From Verrucomicrobiota bacterium (GTDB lineage: Bacteria > Verrucomicrobiota > Verrucomicrobiia > Opitutales > Opitutaceae), in the NCBI GenBank assembly GCA_016222805.1, contig JACRQG010000046.1, positions 62,001 through 126,000 on the forward strand: DNA of 64,000 bases, written 5' to 3'. A program made the position numbers and the translations under genes. The notes under the pieces were generated by a model that worked only from the letters and a program-made list of their open reading frames with translations, had not been told where the DNA came from and did not search any database. The stretch's first letter is position 1; every line of letters starts with the position of its first letter. Shown here in pieces: positions 8,657-17,853 of the stretch.

Positions 8657-10741
8657 GTGCTTCGCCGTTTCGTCCTTCTCTGCCTGACCCTCGTGGCCGC
8701 CCGCCTGGCCGGCGCCGACGCCGGGTTGAATATCACCGCCGACACCACCATCGGAAGTCTCGAGAAGGACGGTCGCGCCACCTGGCAGGGACATGCGATC
8801 GTACGAGGCGAGGACCTCGTGCTCACGGCCGACGCCATCACCTACGCCCTGAAGGAGGAGACGCTCACCGCGGTCGGCCGTGTGGTCTTCACGCGCGCCG
8901 GGGCCCGGATGCTGGCGGATCGCCTCGTGTTTCACCGACGCGAGGGCCGGTTCGCAGCCGAGAGCATCCGTCTGGGGAGCCCCCCCTACTTCGCCGAGGG
9001 CGCGTCCGCCGAAGGCACGCGCGAGGAGATCACGATTCGCCAGGCCCGGGTCAGCTACGGCGAGCCGGGGCCGTGGGAACCCACCGTCGTCGCCGAGGTG
9101 ATCACGCTCTCGCCGGGCCGCCATGTACGCACGGAAAAGGCGACCGCCGGCATCGGCCACCTGCAGCCCCTGTCGCTGCCGCGGTTGGAGCAGAGGTTTG
9201 GACGGCCGTTTCCGGGTTCGGTGAGTCTCGACGGCGGCTTTCGCCGCTCCCTCGGTGCCTTCGCCGATGCGCGTCTCCTCGCCCCGGTTGCGCCCGGCGT
9301 GAATCTCGGAGGGGACGTCGGGGTGTTTACCGCGCGCGGTTTCCTGGTTGGTCCCGGTGCCCGCTACGAGGCCCCCGACGACCCCGACCGGCTCCGCGGC
9401 TACTTCCGCTCCGGGTACATCAACGACCACGGCGACAAGAAGACCGACGTCCACCTCCGCCCGATTTCGGAACACCGCGCCTATGCCGAATGGCAGCACC
9501 AACAACAGTTGGGCGAACGGATCACGCTGCACGCCCAGCTCAACTGGTGGAAGGACTCCGACATCCTGCGCGATTTTCGGCCGCGCTCCTTCTTCCCCGT
9601 CCAGGAGCCCGATACCTTCGTCGAAGCGGTTTCCATCGGAACAAATCACCTGCTCAGCCTCTTCAGCCGCCTGCAGCCGAATTCCTTTCAACGCGTGCAG
9701 GAGCGGCTCCCCGAGCTTCGCTTTGACGGCCTGCCGTTTCTTTCCGCGGGCGGCATCTACCAGCGATTCCAGGGTAGCTTCGCGGTGCTCCGGGAGGACC
9801 CGGTCCTCACCGGCTCCACCCGGCGCAGCGACCGCCTCGACGCCTATTACTCGGCCACGCGACCGCTGACGCATGCGGACTGGCTGGCCTTCACCCCGGT
9901 GCTGGGCGGACGCCTGACCCACTATGCCACCTCCGACACCGGTGGTGCCCGCGTCGGGAACTACCTTCGTCTCCTTGGCGAAGTCGGGGCGGACGCGCTG
10001 GTGCGCCTGAGCGGAACCTCCGACTATCGCAATCCCCAGTGGAAGATTGACGGCCTCCGCCACCTTCTGACTCCGCGGCTCGGCTACCGGTACATCCCGC
10101 AGGCCGACAAGGGACGCCGCGTGATTCCACGGATCGACCGCGAGACTTTCGCGACATACCTGCCGCCGCTCGGTCTGGGCGACACCCGCCATCTGGACGA
10201 CCTCCAGGCCACCAACGTCCTGCGCGTCGGCCTCGACAACACCCTGCAAACCCGCGACGCCTCCCTGGGCAGTCGCGATCTGCTGGAGTGCAACGTCGCC
10301 GGCGACTTCCGCTTCCGGCGCCAACCGGGCGAGCGGGCGTTCGCCGCGGTGCACACCGAACTGGCCGCCCGTCCCGCCCGCTGGCTGCAGTTTGACCTCT
10401 ACCAGAGCTTCACCCCGCAGTCCTTCACCCTCCGCGAGCTGAACTCGGGCCTCACCCTGCGGGACGGCACGGTCTGGTCGCTGCGCCTGGGCAACAATTT
10501 CCTGCGCCGCGACCTGGAGGACTACTCGGCTGACCTTCGCACCCGGATCAACGAGCGATTCGAGACGGTCGCCCGGGTGAGCTACGACACCCGCCGGCAC
10601 CGCTTCACCGAGCAAACTTACGGCGTGGCGCAGAACCTCGGGAACACCTGGCTCGTGACCTATTCGGTCAGCGTGTATTCCGGTCGCAAGCGGGAGAGCA
10701 ATTTCGGCTTTGACCTGCGCGTCGACGCGCTCCGCTTCTGA
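8657..10741 (+). CDS. lptD: LptD/OstA-like outer-membrane LPS assembly protein
   Basis: About 694 residues from a GTG start at 8657, which gives a clean signal peptide (LRRFVLLCLTLVAARLAGA). The frame is open to an ATG at 8507, but those extra 50 residues are Arg/Pro-rich and look non-coding. Residues ~20-150 form the OstA-type beta-jellyroll (ITADTTIGSLEKDGRATW, LVLTADAITYALKEETL). The rest is a large barrel with many short beta strands (YRSGYIN-like, RYIPQADKGRR). LptD with LptE places LPS in the outer leaflet. It is slightly shorter than enterobacterial LptD. It is followed 6 bp later by the methyltransferase gene. A 984-residue antisense frame over it is a shadow. Confidence 0.78.
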   Translation: MLRRFVLLCLTLVAARLAGADAGLNITADTTIGSLEKDGRATWQGHAIVRGEDLVLTADAITYALKEETLTAVGRVVFTRAGARMLADRLVFHRREGRFAAESIRLGSPPYFAEGASAEGTREEITIRQARVSYGEPGPWEPTVVAEVITLSPGRHVRTEKATAGIGHLQPLSLPRLEQRFGRPFPGSVSLDGGFRRSLGAFADARLLAPVAPGVNLGGDVGVFTARGFLVGPGARYEAPDDPDRLRGYFRSGYINDHGDKKTDVHLRPISEHRAYAEWQHQQQLGERITLHAQLNWWKDSDILRDFRPRSFFPVQEPDTFVEAVSIGTNHLLSLFSRLQPNSFQRVQERLPELRFDGLPFLSAGGIYQRFQGSFAVLREDPVLTGSTRRSDRLDAYYSATRPLTHADWLAFTPVLGGRLTHYATSDTGGARVGNYLRLLGEVGADALVRLSGTSDYRNPQWKIDGLRHLLTPRLGYRYIPQADKGRRVIPRIDRETFATYLPPLGLGDTRHLDDLQATNVLRVGLDNTLQTRDASLGSRDLLECNVAGDFRFRRQPGERAFAAVHTELAARPARWLQFDLYQSFTPQSFTLRELNSGLTLRDGTVWSLRLGNNFLRRDLEDYSADLRTRINERFETVARVSYDTRRHRFTEQTYGVAQNLGNTWLVTYSVSVYSGRKRESNFGFDLRVDALRF

Positions 10742-10747
10742 ACAACC

Positions 10748-11920
10748 GTGGACGCTGCGGCCAACCAGCACCGCGTCTTCCGGCGTCTCCTGGAGGATCT
10801 GAGGCCGCACTGGCGCCGTGACCCGGGACTGCCGGCCCGGATCCAGGGCCTGTTTGCGACCCACCGCGAGTTCGGCTCCCGCGATCGCCGCCTGTATCGG
10901 GAGCTCCTGTACACGACCCTGCGCCACCTGCCCTGGATCGAGCCGCACCTGGTCGGCGCCGCCGAGGAGGCGATCCGCCGCGTCGCCTGGCTCGCCGCCG
11001 ACACGCCGGCGACCCGCCCCTTCCGGGCTGCATTTGCCACCGGGGAGCCACCGTCCGGCGATCGCACGGAACTGCTGCCGGCGTGGTTCCGCGCCCATGC
11101 CCCGGAACTGTTCCTCGAGCCCGAACTCTCCGCCCAACTCTCCCGCCCTCCCCTGTGGATCCGCCTCCAGACCGACTCGCCGGCCAGCGTCCAGGCGGAG
11201 TTCGAACGCCTGGGCTGGACCCTGGCACCTTCCGGCGTCCTCCCGGAGGCGTTTCGCGTGGGCAGCGAGGTCGACGTGACGCGCACGGACGCGTGGCAGG
11301 AGGGTCGGCTGGAGGTACAGGACCTCGGCTCGCAGCTGCTGCTCGCCACCGTTGCCGTCAGTCCGGGCAGCCGCTGGCTGGATGCCTGTGCCGGGGCCGG
11401 GGGCAAGACCCTGCAACTGGCGCGCCTCGTCGGTCCGCGCGGCGCGGTGGAGGCGTTCGACATCCGGCCTGCCGCCTTGGCCGAGCTACGCCGGCGCGCG
11501 AACCGGGGCGGCTTCTCCTGGGTCCGGACCCTCACCCGCCTGGAACCGGCGGCGTCCTACGACGGAGTGCTCATCGATGCCCCCTGTAGCGGCTCCGGCA
11601 CCTGGCGCCGTGCCCCCCACCTCAAGTGGGTCACCAGCGAAGCCGACGTCGCGGCTGCCGCGGGGCGCCAGCTCCAGCTTCTCCGCGACCACGCGCCGCG
11701 GGTGCGCCCCGGCGGACAGCTGGTCTACTCCACCTGCTCCCTCAGTCGCCGTGAAAATGAGCAGATCGCGGCGGCTTTCCTGGCGGAACATCCCGGGTAC
11801 GTGCCCGTACCACCGACGGGGACATTCGGATTTCAGCCGGCGGCCGGGGTTGGGCTCACCGTCTGGCCGGCCCGCCACGATTCCGACGGCTTTTTCGTCG
11901 CGGCGTTCCGGCGGCGCTGA
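10748..11920 (+). CDS. RsmB/Sun-family rRNA (cytosine-C5) methyltransferase
   Basis: 390 residues from a GTG start. The N-terminal ~130 residues are NusB-like helical sequence (FRRLLEDLRPHWRR, FGSRDRRLYRELLY). The C-terminal Rossmann domain has the SAM motif DACAGAGGKTLQLARL, motif IV DAPCSGSGTWRR (~277) and motif VI YSTCSLSRRENEQ with the catalytic Cys (~327). These two cysteines are diagnostic of m5C RNA methyltransferases. The likely target is 16S rRNA, but NOP2/Sun paralogues differ in site, so the symbol is left blank. It lies 6 bp after the LptD-like gene and 43 bp before scpA. Confidence 0.88.
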   Translation: MDAAANQHRVFRRLLEDLRPHWRRDPGLPARIQGLFATHREFGSRDRRLYRELLYTTLRHLPWIEPHLVGAAEEAIRRVAWLAADTPATRPFRAAFATGEPPSGDRTELLPAWFRAHAPELFLEPELSAQLSRPPLWIRLQTDSPASVQAEFERLGWTLAPSGVLPEAFRVGSEVDVTRTDAWQEGRLEVQDLGSQLLLATVAVSPGSRWLDACAGAGGKTLQLARLVGPRGAVEAFDIRPAALAELRRRANRGGFSWVRTLTRLEPAASYDGVLIDAPCSGSGTWRRAPHLKWVTSEADVAAAAGRQLQLLRDHAPRVRPGGQLVYSTCSLSRRENEQIAAAFLAEHPGYVPVPPTGTFGFQPAAGVGLTVWPARHDSDGFFVAAFRRR

Positions 11921-11963
11921 ATTCCCTTGCGGCGCCCTTGCCCAGTCCAACGATCCCGCGACC

Positions 11964-12926
11964 GTGGTTCCCGACGCCGATTACCGCATCAAGCTGCAGG
12001 TCTTTGAGGGCCCGCTCGATCTCCTGCTCTTCCTCATCCGGAAGAACGAGCTCGATATCTACGACATCCCGATCGAATCGGTCACGCGGCAGTATATCGA
12101 CGCCCTGCACGCCATGCAGCAGCTCGACCTCGATGTCGCGGGCGAGTTCTTCGTCATGGCGGCCACCCTGATGGAGATCAAAAGCCGCCTGCTGCTGCCC
12201 AAGGGGCAGCACGCCGTCGATCCCAATGCCGACGATGAGGAGGTTGATCCGCGCTGGGAGCTCGTTCACCAGCTCATCCAGTACAAGAAGTTCAAGGATG
12301 CCGCCGGCGGCCTGGCCGGACTCATCGAGACCCGCCAGAACCTGATGCCGCGGCTCGTGCCGCACGTTTCGACGCTGGAGGCGGATCGGCCGCTCCGAAA
12401 CGTCGATCGCATCGAACTCTGGAATACGTTCAACATTGTGCTCCGGCGGCTCGCCGAAAAACTGGTGGTCGGCGAAATCCACGATGAGGTCGTCACGGTG
12501 GCCGATCAGATGGAGTGGCTCCTCGCGCGCAGCCAGGCGCAGTCGTCGTTCACCTTTTCGTCGCTTTTCCCCGAGGGCGTCACCCTCCGCCGGCTCGTCG
12601 CCACTTTTTTTGCGATGCTGGAGCTGACACGGATCAAGAAGCTGCGACTTCGGCAGAACGAGGCCTTCACCGACATTCTCGTCGAGGCGGTGACGGAATC
12701 GCCGGCGTCGCCGCCGGCGGAGGCGGCGGTGCTCCCGCCTCCGGAAGCCGGCGCCGCGAACGTCCTGGTGCCCCCCGCGACCGAACTCCCCCCCCCCGCC
12801 GACGCGGCTCCCGAGGCCGCCCCCTCGGCTCTTTCGACACCAGCCGGGGACGCGTCCGCCGCCGGCAACGCTCCCGCGGAAAAGCCGCTTGAAACGGAGC
12901 CAATCCCTCCCACGGTGACGTCGTGA
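11964..12926 (+). CDS. scpA: Segregation and condensation protein A
   Basis: 320 residues from the GTG at 11964 (VVPDADYRIKLQVFEGPLDL). The kleisin N-domain is plain: FEGPLDLLLFLIRKNELDIYD and EFFVMAATLMEIKSRLLLP. A C-terminal winged helix follows (~170-230, VTLRRLVATFFAMLELTR). ScpA bridges the SMC heads with ScpB to compact and segregate chromosomes. A C-terminal tail of about 80 residues is rich in Ala, Pro and Glu and is unusual in length; it is probably disordered. The stop overlaps the next gene (GTGA). scpB is not adjacent. Confidence 0.93.
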   Translation: MVPDADYRIKLQVFEGPLDLLLFLIRKNELDIYDIPIESVTRQYIDALHAMQQLDLDVAGEFFVMAATLMEIKSRLLLPKGQHAVDPNADDEEVDPRWELVHQLIQYKKFKDAAGGLAGLIETRQNLMPRLVPHVSTLEADRPLRNVDRIELWNTFNIVLRRLAEKLVVGEIHDEVVTVADQMEWLLARSQAQSSFTFSSLFPEGVTLRRLVATFFAMLELTRIKKLRLRQNEAFTDILVEAVTESPASPPAEAAVLPPPEAGAANVLVPPATELPPPADAAPEAAPSALSTPAGDASAAGNAPAEKPLETEPIPPTVTS

Positions 12927-13192
12927 GCAAGAATTCCCACAAACCTGCGCGCAAACCGGCCCGCCGAAAGATCGGCGGCATCCTCGGGGTCGGACTCGAC
13001 AACGAGGATGGCCACAAGCGCATCACCACCGGCGAGAAATTTGTCCTCGTGGGGGGATCGCAGGAGACGCACGAGGTGATGACCGAGACGATGATGAAAA
13101 CCTTCGAGGAGCTGAAGCGCCGCGACAAGCAGCTCGAGTCCGTTGACCCGCGCGAGCTCGGGGAGATCATCGCCAAGTCCACGCCGTCCTGA
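12923..13192 (+). CDS. Small hypothetical protein coupled to scpA
   Basis: 89 residues. It starts at a GTG that overlaps the scpA stop as GTGA, so it is translated with ScpA. It has a basic N-terminus (HKPARKPARRK), then GGILGVGLDNEDGHKRITTGEKF, and a charged helical C-half (MTETMMKTFEELKRRDKQL). No cysteines, no TM. I do not recognise the family. Coupling to scpA suggests a soluble factor linked to chromosome handling, but that is inference only. Confidence 0.65.
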   Translation: MSKNSHKPARKPARRKIGGILGVGLDNEDGHKRITTGEKFVLVGGSQETHEVMTETMMKTFEELKRRDKQLESVDPRELGEIIAKSTPS

Positions 13193-13205
13193 CCCCGGGA
13201 AGACA

Positions 13206-13340
13206 ATGCCGTCGACCTCCGAGCTCCGGACGCAGCCCCCACCTGCCGAGGCAGCCCTGCCCTCGTGGGTGGTTGGTGTGTGCGGGGTCGCGGCAGTTGC
13301 GTCCGTGCTCTTTTCCCTTTTGCTGTTTCTCAACCGCTAA
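13206..13340 (+). CDS. 44-residue single-TM protein
   Basis: ATG at 13206, preceded by a GGGAAG stretch as possible ribosome binding site. The protein has a short polar N-terminus and one hydrophobic span (WVVGVCGVAAVASVLFSLLLF) ending in LNR. It lies 13 bp after the 89-residue gene and 15 bp before trxA on the same strand, so it is probably part of the same transcript. Function unknown. Confidence 0.5.
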   Translation: MPSTSELRTQPPPAEAALPSWVVGVCGVAAVASVLFSLLLFLNR

Positions 13341-13355
13341 TCAGCCCTGACGTCC

Positions 13356-13685
13356 ATGTCCGACAAGATCACCAATCTGACCACCGATTCGTTCAATTCC
13401 GCGGTCGCCTCCGCGACCACCCCGTTGCTCGTCGACTTTTGGGCCCCGTGGTGCGGGCCTTGCAAGGCCATCGCCCCGATCCTGGAGGAGCTGGCGGTGG
13501 AGTTCGAGGGCAAGCTGGCGATCGGCAAGGTGAACATCGACGAAAACGATGGCGTCGCCGCCCAACTCGGCATCCGGGCCATCCCCACGATGATTCTGTT
13601 CAAGGGCGGCAAGCCGGCCGAGACGCTGGTGGGGATGATGCCCAAGGCCGCCCTCAAGGCCAAACTCGCGCCGCACCTGGCGTAG
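13356..13685 (+). CDS. trxA: Thioredoxin
   Basis: 109 residues, standard size. The active site is WAPWCGPCK (Cys33/Cys36), the buried Asp is in LLVDFWAP, and the cis-Pro is in IRAIPTMILFKGG. It is the cytoplasmic disulfide reductase that serves reductases and other clients. It is the last gene of the plus-strand run that includes scpA; menA converges on it with 27 bp between the stops. Confidence 0.95.
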   Translation: MSDKITNLTTDSFNSAVASATTPLLVDFWAPWCGPCKAIAPILEELAVEFEGKLAIGKVNIDENDGVAAQLGIRAIPTMILFKGGKPAETLVGMMPKAALKAKLAPHLA

Positions 13686-13712
13686 CCTGCGGCGGCGGCG
13701 TTTGAGGTTCCC

Positions 13713-14603
13713 CTACCACCGGGCCGCCAAAAGCCCGGCGCCGAATAGCAGCGCATAGGCGGCCAGCAGGCGCCCCGAGGCGCCCAGCAGGGCAATCAGC
13801 TCCACGGGACTGGCCGAGGGCTGCAAGCGACGAAACTGCCGCCACGCAACCGGTGCGAGCACGAGCGGCACCAGACAAGCGTAGCCGTATCCCCGGGCGA
13901 CGAACACCGCTGGCACCAACAAGGCCCCGGCGAGCGAAAGGCCAAACTGCACCTGGGCCGCGGGACGCCCCCATCGCACCACCAACGTCCGCTTCCCGGC
14001 CGTCGCATCCGTCTCGGCGTCGCGATAATTGTTCACGACGAGAATATTCGCCGCCAGGAGCCCGATCGGAACCCCGGCCAGCACTGCGTCAACGGTCAGC
14101 ACCCCGGCCTGGACGAAGTACGTGCCGCCGACAGCCACGAGTCCGAAGAAGAGAAAGACAAAAAGATCCCCGAGCCCCAGGTACGCCAACGGCCAGGGCC
14201 CACCCGTGTAGGCAATGCCGCAGACGATGCTCGCGAGGCCGATGGCCACGAGCCACGGACCACCCCAGGCGACCAGTCCAAGCCCCACGAGAAACGCCGC
14301 GGCAAACGTGAGGCGCATGGCACGCTGCATCGTCTCGGGTGCGACCAATCCGGCCGCCACGGCCCGCCGCGGACCCACCCGCGCCGCGGTATCCGCCCCC
14401 CGCCGGAAGTCATAGTAGTCGTTGGCGAAGTTCGTTCCCACCTGAACCAGCAGGGAGAAACCGAGGCAGAGTCCCGCGGCGCCGACATGGAAGTGACCGT
14501 GGTGGCCGGCCAGCGCCGATCCCACGAGCACCGGCGCAATCGCTGCCGGCAGAGTCTTCGGCCGTGCGGCCTCGATCCATACCCTCGGACCGGCGTGGTT
14601 CAC
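13713..14603 (-). CDS. menA: 1,4-dihydroxy-2-naphthoate polyprenyltransferase
   Basis: 296 residues. UbiA-superfamily membrane enzyme with eight to nine TMs. The first Asp-rich motif is NFANDYYDFRRGAD and the second is NNYRDAETDATAGKRTL, the menaquinone-type pattern. It attaches the prenyl tail to DHNA in the inner membrane. The GTG start at 14603 overlaps the upstream TGA as GTGA; the frame is open further but covers the next gene. The N-terminus WIEAARPKTLPAAIAPVLVG matches MenA. Its presence implies a menaquinone-using respiratory chain. Confidence 0.92.
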   Translation of the reverse strand: MNHAGPRVWIEAARPKTLPAAIAPVLVGSALAGHHGHFHVGAAGLCLGFSLLVQVGTNFANDYYDFRRGADTAARVGPRRAVAAGLVAPETMQRAMRLTFAAAFLVGLGLVAWGGPWLVAIGLASIVCGIAYTGGPWPLAYLGLGDLFVFLFFGLVAVGGTYFVQAGVLTVDAVLAGVPIGLLAANILVVNNYRDAETDATAGKRTLVVRWGRPAAQVQFGLSLAGALLVPAVFVARGYGYACLVPLVLAPVAWRQFRRLQPSASPVELIALLGASGRLLAAYALLFGAGLLAARW

Positions 14604-15277
14604 GGGATGCGACTGCCTTTGCGGGTAAAGATCATCAGCGGGCGACCGGCCAGCAGGCTCAGCAGAACCGGCAGAAAAGTCACCGCTCCCGCCAGCACCA
14701 CGGAGGGACTGCTCATCCCGCGGAAAATCATCCCAAAGACGGTCAACAGGAGAGCATAGACCGTCAGGAACGCCTGCGCGTTCGGCAGCGCCGGGTTGAT
14801 CGCCCAGATCAGTACGAAGGCAAACGCCGCGGCCTGGTACCCGCAGAGACCGACCGCCAGGCCGGCCAGGTAGAAGATCGGCGGGTAGAACGACACCCGG
14901 TTGCGTTCGTAGCGCAGGGCCTGCACCAAGGCCCCCAGCAGGACAATCACCACCTGCAACGCCAGGGCCTGCAGCCTCAGGTTCCTGGGACCTTCGTCCG
15001 GCACGAAAATCGACGCCACGATTCCCATGCCGCCCCAGATCGTCAGGCTCCCGGCTGCGGCCCGGAAAAGATCCACATAGTTCCGGAACTTCGTGAATTC
15101 CGTCCGGAAACTCACCTGGGGATCGCCGGGTTCGCGGTCCTTCCACGGGTCGACGATCCTCGAACTGCCGCTGCTATGGCGCTTGCGCTGCAGCAGGGCG
15201 ACGCCCCGCCGCATCCACTGGCGCGGGAACCAGAGCAGGACGATACCCAGGAGGAGCAGGACAGGATGGATGGTCAT
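14600..15277 (-). CDS. Multi-pass membrane protein of unknown function, upstream of menA
   Basis: 225 residues. A first TM (MTIHPVLLLLGIVLLWFP) is followed by a polar stretch (about 20-70) and then five to six TMs, for example LALQVVIVLLGALVQAL, AFAFVLIWAINPALPNAQAF and LAGAVTFLPVLLSLLAGR. Conserved-looking loops are NRVSFYPPIFY and NPALPNAQAF. I do not recognise the family. The overlap with menA suggests coexpression. Confidence 0.7.
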   Translation of the reverse strand: MTIHPVLLLLGIVLLWFPRQWMRRGVALLQRKRHSSGSSRIVDPWKDREPGDPQVSFRTEFTKFRNYVDLFRAAAGSLTIWGGMGIVASIFVPDEGPRNLRLQALALQVVIVLLGALVQALRYERNRVSFYPPIFYLAGLAVGLCGYQAAAFAFVLIWAINPALPNAQAFLTVYALLLTVFGMIFRGMSSPSVVLAGAVTFLPVLLSLLAGRPLMIFTRKGSRIP

Positions 15278-15349
15278 GGAACAGGCGACGCTGAAAGCTG
15301 GGCGGCAAACCGGTGACTAGAGTTCCGCCGCGGGGCGCGCGCAATCCTT

Positions 15350-16129
15350 TCATGGCGGCGGGCGGTCGGCCCGCTCGGGCGGAACCGCCAAGTCCTTCTC
15401 CAAGTCCCGAATCCGACTCAGCACGAGTCCGGCGGCGGCACCGTCGTCCGCGACCGGCAACGTGGGATGCAGCCGCACAAGCCAGGCCAACGCCTCGGCC
15501 TTCCGCCCCGCCCGGCGGAGGCACTCCGCATGCATCCGCGCCACGTAATAAGGGGCACCCGGCAGGGACCAGGCCCGGCGGTAGCTCTCCGCCGCGGCGT
15601 CGAGATCCACGAGCCGGTTCAGTTCGATGTTTGCCTGCTCGATCCAGAGTTCGGGGCTTTGCGGATGAAACTCGCGCCCGGACGCCAGGAAACGAAGGCC
15701 GGCGCGCGCCTGTTCGTGGCGCACCCGTCGCTGTACCTCGGCCGGCACGTCATCGTATCCGCCGGCGGCCTCGATCCTCCATGCTGGGAAATCATACGCC
15801 AGGATGCGGGCGCTGTTCAGCCAGAAATACACCGGTCGCGGATCGAGGACGGTCACGAGGTGCGCCAGCGTCTCAACCGCGGGCAGATCGCGCTGTTCCC
15901 AGAGTGTGTACATTCGAATCCACGTGCCGTCCGCCACCAGCGCCCGGAACCCGCCCAGCAGGGCCAGCGTCACTCCCTGGCCGGCGGCCACCGCCCGGGA
16001 ATCGAGTCGAAGGGCCGGTTGCCGCGCGCGCACCACCGCCCACGCCGGCGTCACCCAGGTCTGCAGCGTAAAACCCCCGGCGGCCAATGCCCCGGTCGCG
16101 ATCAGCAGCGTTGCCGCCCTAGATCTCAC
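15350..16129 (-). CDS. TPR-like protein with N-terminal TM anchor
   Basis: 259 residues from the GTG at 16129, which overlaps the end of the ABC-2 permease by 11 bp. An N-terminal hydrophobic stretch (ATLLIATGALAAGGFTL) anchors it or acts as a signal. The rest is helical and contains TPR-like pairs (ELWIEQANIELNRLVDLDAA with AESYRRAWSLPGAPYYVARM, then CLRRAGRKAEALAWLVRLH). Last gene of the acylphosphatase-ABC operon. Role unknown; it may scaffold or modulate the transporter. Confidence 0.7.
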   Translation of the reverse strand: MRSRAATLLIATGALAAGGFTLQTWVTPAWAVVRARQPALRLDSRAVAAGQGVTLALLGGFRALVADGTWIRMYTLWEQRDLPAVETLAHLVTVLDPRPVYFWLNSARILAYDFPAWRIEAAGGYDDVPAEVQRRVRHEQARAGLRFLASGREFHPQSPELWIEQANIELNRLVDLDAAAESYRRAWSLPGAPYYVARMHAECLRRAGRKAEALAWLVRLHPTLPVADDGAAAGLVLSRIRDLEKDLAVPPERADRPPP

Positions 16130-16955
16130 GTTTGCGGAAGCAGAACACGGCCAGGGCGGTGCCCAAGCCCACGTAGCCCAGTCCATACGAGACCACCCGC
16201 GCCACCTGCCCCCACCCGGGGAAATCGGCCGCCGCCAACGAATCCGCCCAGGCAAACACCTGGAAGTTGGGGAACATCCAGGCAATCGCCGCACTCGCGG
16301 TCATCCCGAACAGCGACCCGCTGCGTTCGTAAGCCGCCAGCGCGAGGTGCTGCAGGTGGCAAATCACCAGCACGAGGAAGCCCGTGACGATGGCAAAGGT
16401 CTGGGTCTGCGCGAAACTCGCCACCAGCAGCACCAGCGCGCCCAGGATCAGGAGCTTGAGCCACTGCATCGCCCCGGCCCCGGCGACCATGGCGTAGCTC
16501 ACGACCCGCCCTTGGGCAAAGTTGTCGGGAAACTCCTGCATCAGCGCCCCTTCCCGCGTCCACAGCACTGCGGCCAGCAGCACGGTCAGCAAACCGCAGA
16601 ACAGCAGGGTGAGCCCCGCCACGCCGACCAGTTTTCCCACGATGAACTCCGCCCGCCAGACCGGCTTGGCGAGCAGGGTCAGTGCCGTCCGATTCTCGAT
16701 CTCGCTGAAGAAAAGCTGCGCGGTGGCGGTGATGGTGAGAGCGGACCCGAAGAAGGCCATCGCGCCGAATCCGCAATCCGCCAGAAACCGCAGTTCCGGC
16801 GCCCCAAAACTGAAGTCGCGAAACCAGCGCGCCCCCAGGACCAGCATCAGGGCTAGCACGACGAAAAGGTTGAACAGGCGCTGGCGGGCCGCCTCCCGTA
16901 CCGTGTTGCCGGCGATCAGGCCGACCCGCGCCAGGGAAAACCGCACCGGCCTCAT
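16119..16955 (-). CDS. ABC-2 type transporter permease
   Basis: 278 residues with about six TMs. The N-terminus VGLIAGNTVREAARQRLFNLF and the segment FSEIENRTALTLLAKPVWRAEFIVGKLVG are typical of ABC-2 permeases of the NatB/CcmB-like group. The start at 16955 overlaps the stop of the ATPase gene (ATGA). With that ATPase it forms an exporter whose substrate is unknown. Confidence 0.87.
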   Translation of the reverse strand: MRPVRFSLARVGLIAGNTVREAARQRLFNLFVVLALMLVLGARWFRDFSFGAPELRFLADCGFGAMAFFGSALTITATAQLFFSEIENRTALTLLAKPVWRAEFIVGKLVGVAGLTLLFCGLLTVLLAAVLWTREGALMQEFPDNFAQGRVVSYAMVAGAGAMQWLKLLILGALVLLVASFAQTQTFAIVTGFLVLVICHLQHLALAAYERSGSLFGMTASAAIAWMFPNFQVFAWADSLAAADFPGWGQVARVVSYGLGYVGLGTALAVFCFRKREI

Positions 16956-17851
16956 GGGCGCGTCTCTCCCTCGCCCTTCCCCCGCCCCACCTGCTCCAGA
17001 AAGACCTGCTCGAGGCGGCGCCCGGCCGGCTCGACTGCCAGCAGCTTCCGTCCGCGGGCTTCCATCCACGCGCGCAGCGCCGCCAACTCGCCCGGGGGCA
17101 TTTCCTCCACCACCAGCGACTGCCGTCCGGCGCGGTTGACGAGGTCCGCCACGGCCCCTTCCACCATCAGGCGGCCCCGGTCGAGGATCGCCACCCGATC
17201 GCAGATGTCCTCGATCTGCCCGAGCAGGTGCGACGTGATCAGGATTGTCTTCCCCTGGGCCTTGAGCCGGCCAATCAGCGCGGCCATTTCGGCGGAGCCG
17301 ACCGGATCCACTCCCGCGGTGGGTTCGTCGAGGATGAGCAGTCGCGGATCATGCACCAGGGCCTGGGCAAGCCCGATGCGCTGCAGCATGCCCTTCGAAT
17401 ACGTCCCCACCCGCCGGTCCGCCGCCTCGGCGAGCCCCACCAGGGCAATCACGTCCGCGATCCGCTTCCCCAGTCCCGTTCCGCTTTCCCCGCAGAGGCG
17501 GGCGTAAAAATGCACGAGTTCCCGGCCGGAAAGATGCCGGTAGAAGTACGGGGCTTCCGGCAGGTAGCCGACCTCGCGCCGTGCCTCCACCCGGAGGCTG
17601 GACACGCCGAACACGCGGCACTGGCCCGCCGTCGGTTCGAGCAGGCCCAGGAGCAGTTTCACGGTGGTGCTCTTGCCGGAACCATTGGGGCCCAGCAGCC
17701 CGAACACCTGTCCCGCCTCCACGGTCAGGTCGAGATGGTCCACCGCGCGCAGTTTCACCCCGCGCAGGCCGATCGCGAAGTCCTTGACCAGCCCGCGGAT
17801 CTCGACCGCCGGCACCTTTGCTGGAGCTTCGGTTGCGCCCGGAGTAGCCAT
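16952..17851 (-). CDS. ABC transporter ATP-binding protein (CcmA/NatA type)
   Basis: 299 residues. Walker A GPNGSGKST, signature YSKGMLQRIGLAQAL, Walker B LLILDEPTAGVDPVG, then ITSHLLGQIEDICDRV. The YSKGM signature and the ~90-residue C-terminal extension are typical of ATPases paired with ABC-2 permeases. The ATG at 17851 lies 2 bp after the acylphosphatase stop. Longer in-frame starts cover that gene. Coupled by overlap to the permease. Confidence 0.9.
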   Translation of the reverse strand: MATPGATEAPAKVPAVEIRGLVKDFAIGLRGVKLRAVDHLDLTVEAGQVFGLLGPNGSGKSTTVKLLLGLLEPTAGQCRVFGVSSLRVEARREVGYLPEAPYFYRHLSGRELVHFYARLCGESGTGLGKRIADVIALVGLAEAADRRVGTYSKGMLQRIGLAQALVHDPRLLILDEPTAGVDPVGSAEMAALIGRLKAQGKTILITSHLLGQIEDICDRVAILDRGRLMVEGAVADLVNRAGRQSLVVEEMPPGELAALRAWMEARGRKLLAVEPAGRRLEQVFLEQVGRGKGEGETRP

Positions 17852-17853
17852 CG

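Noticed and set aside
8462-11416. 984-residue minus-strand ORF
   Set aside because: Antisense to the LptD-like and methyltransferase genes; composition is that of a high-GC shadow frame, without recognisable domains.
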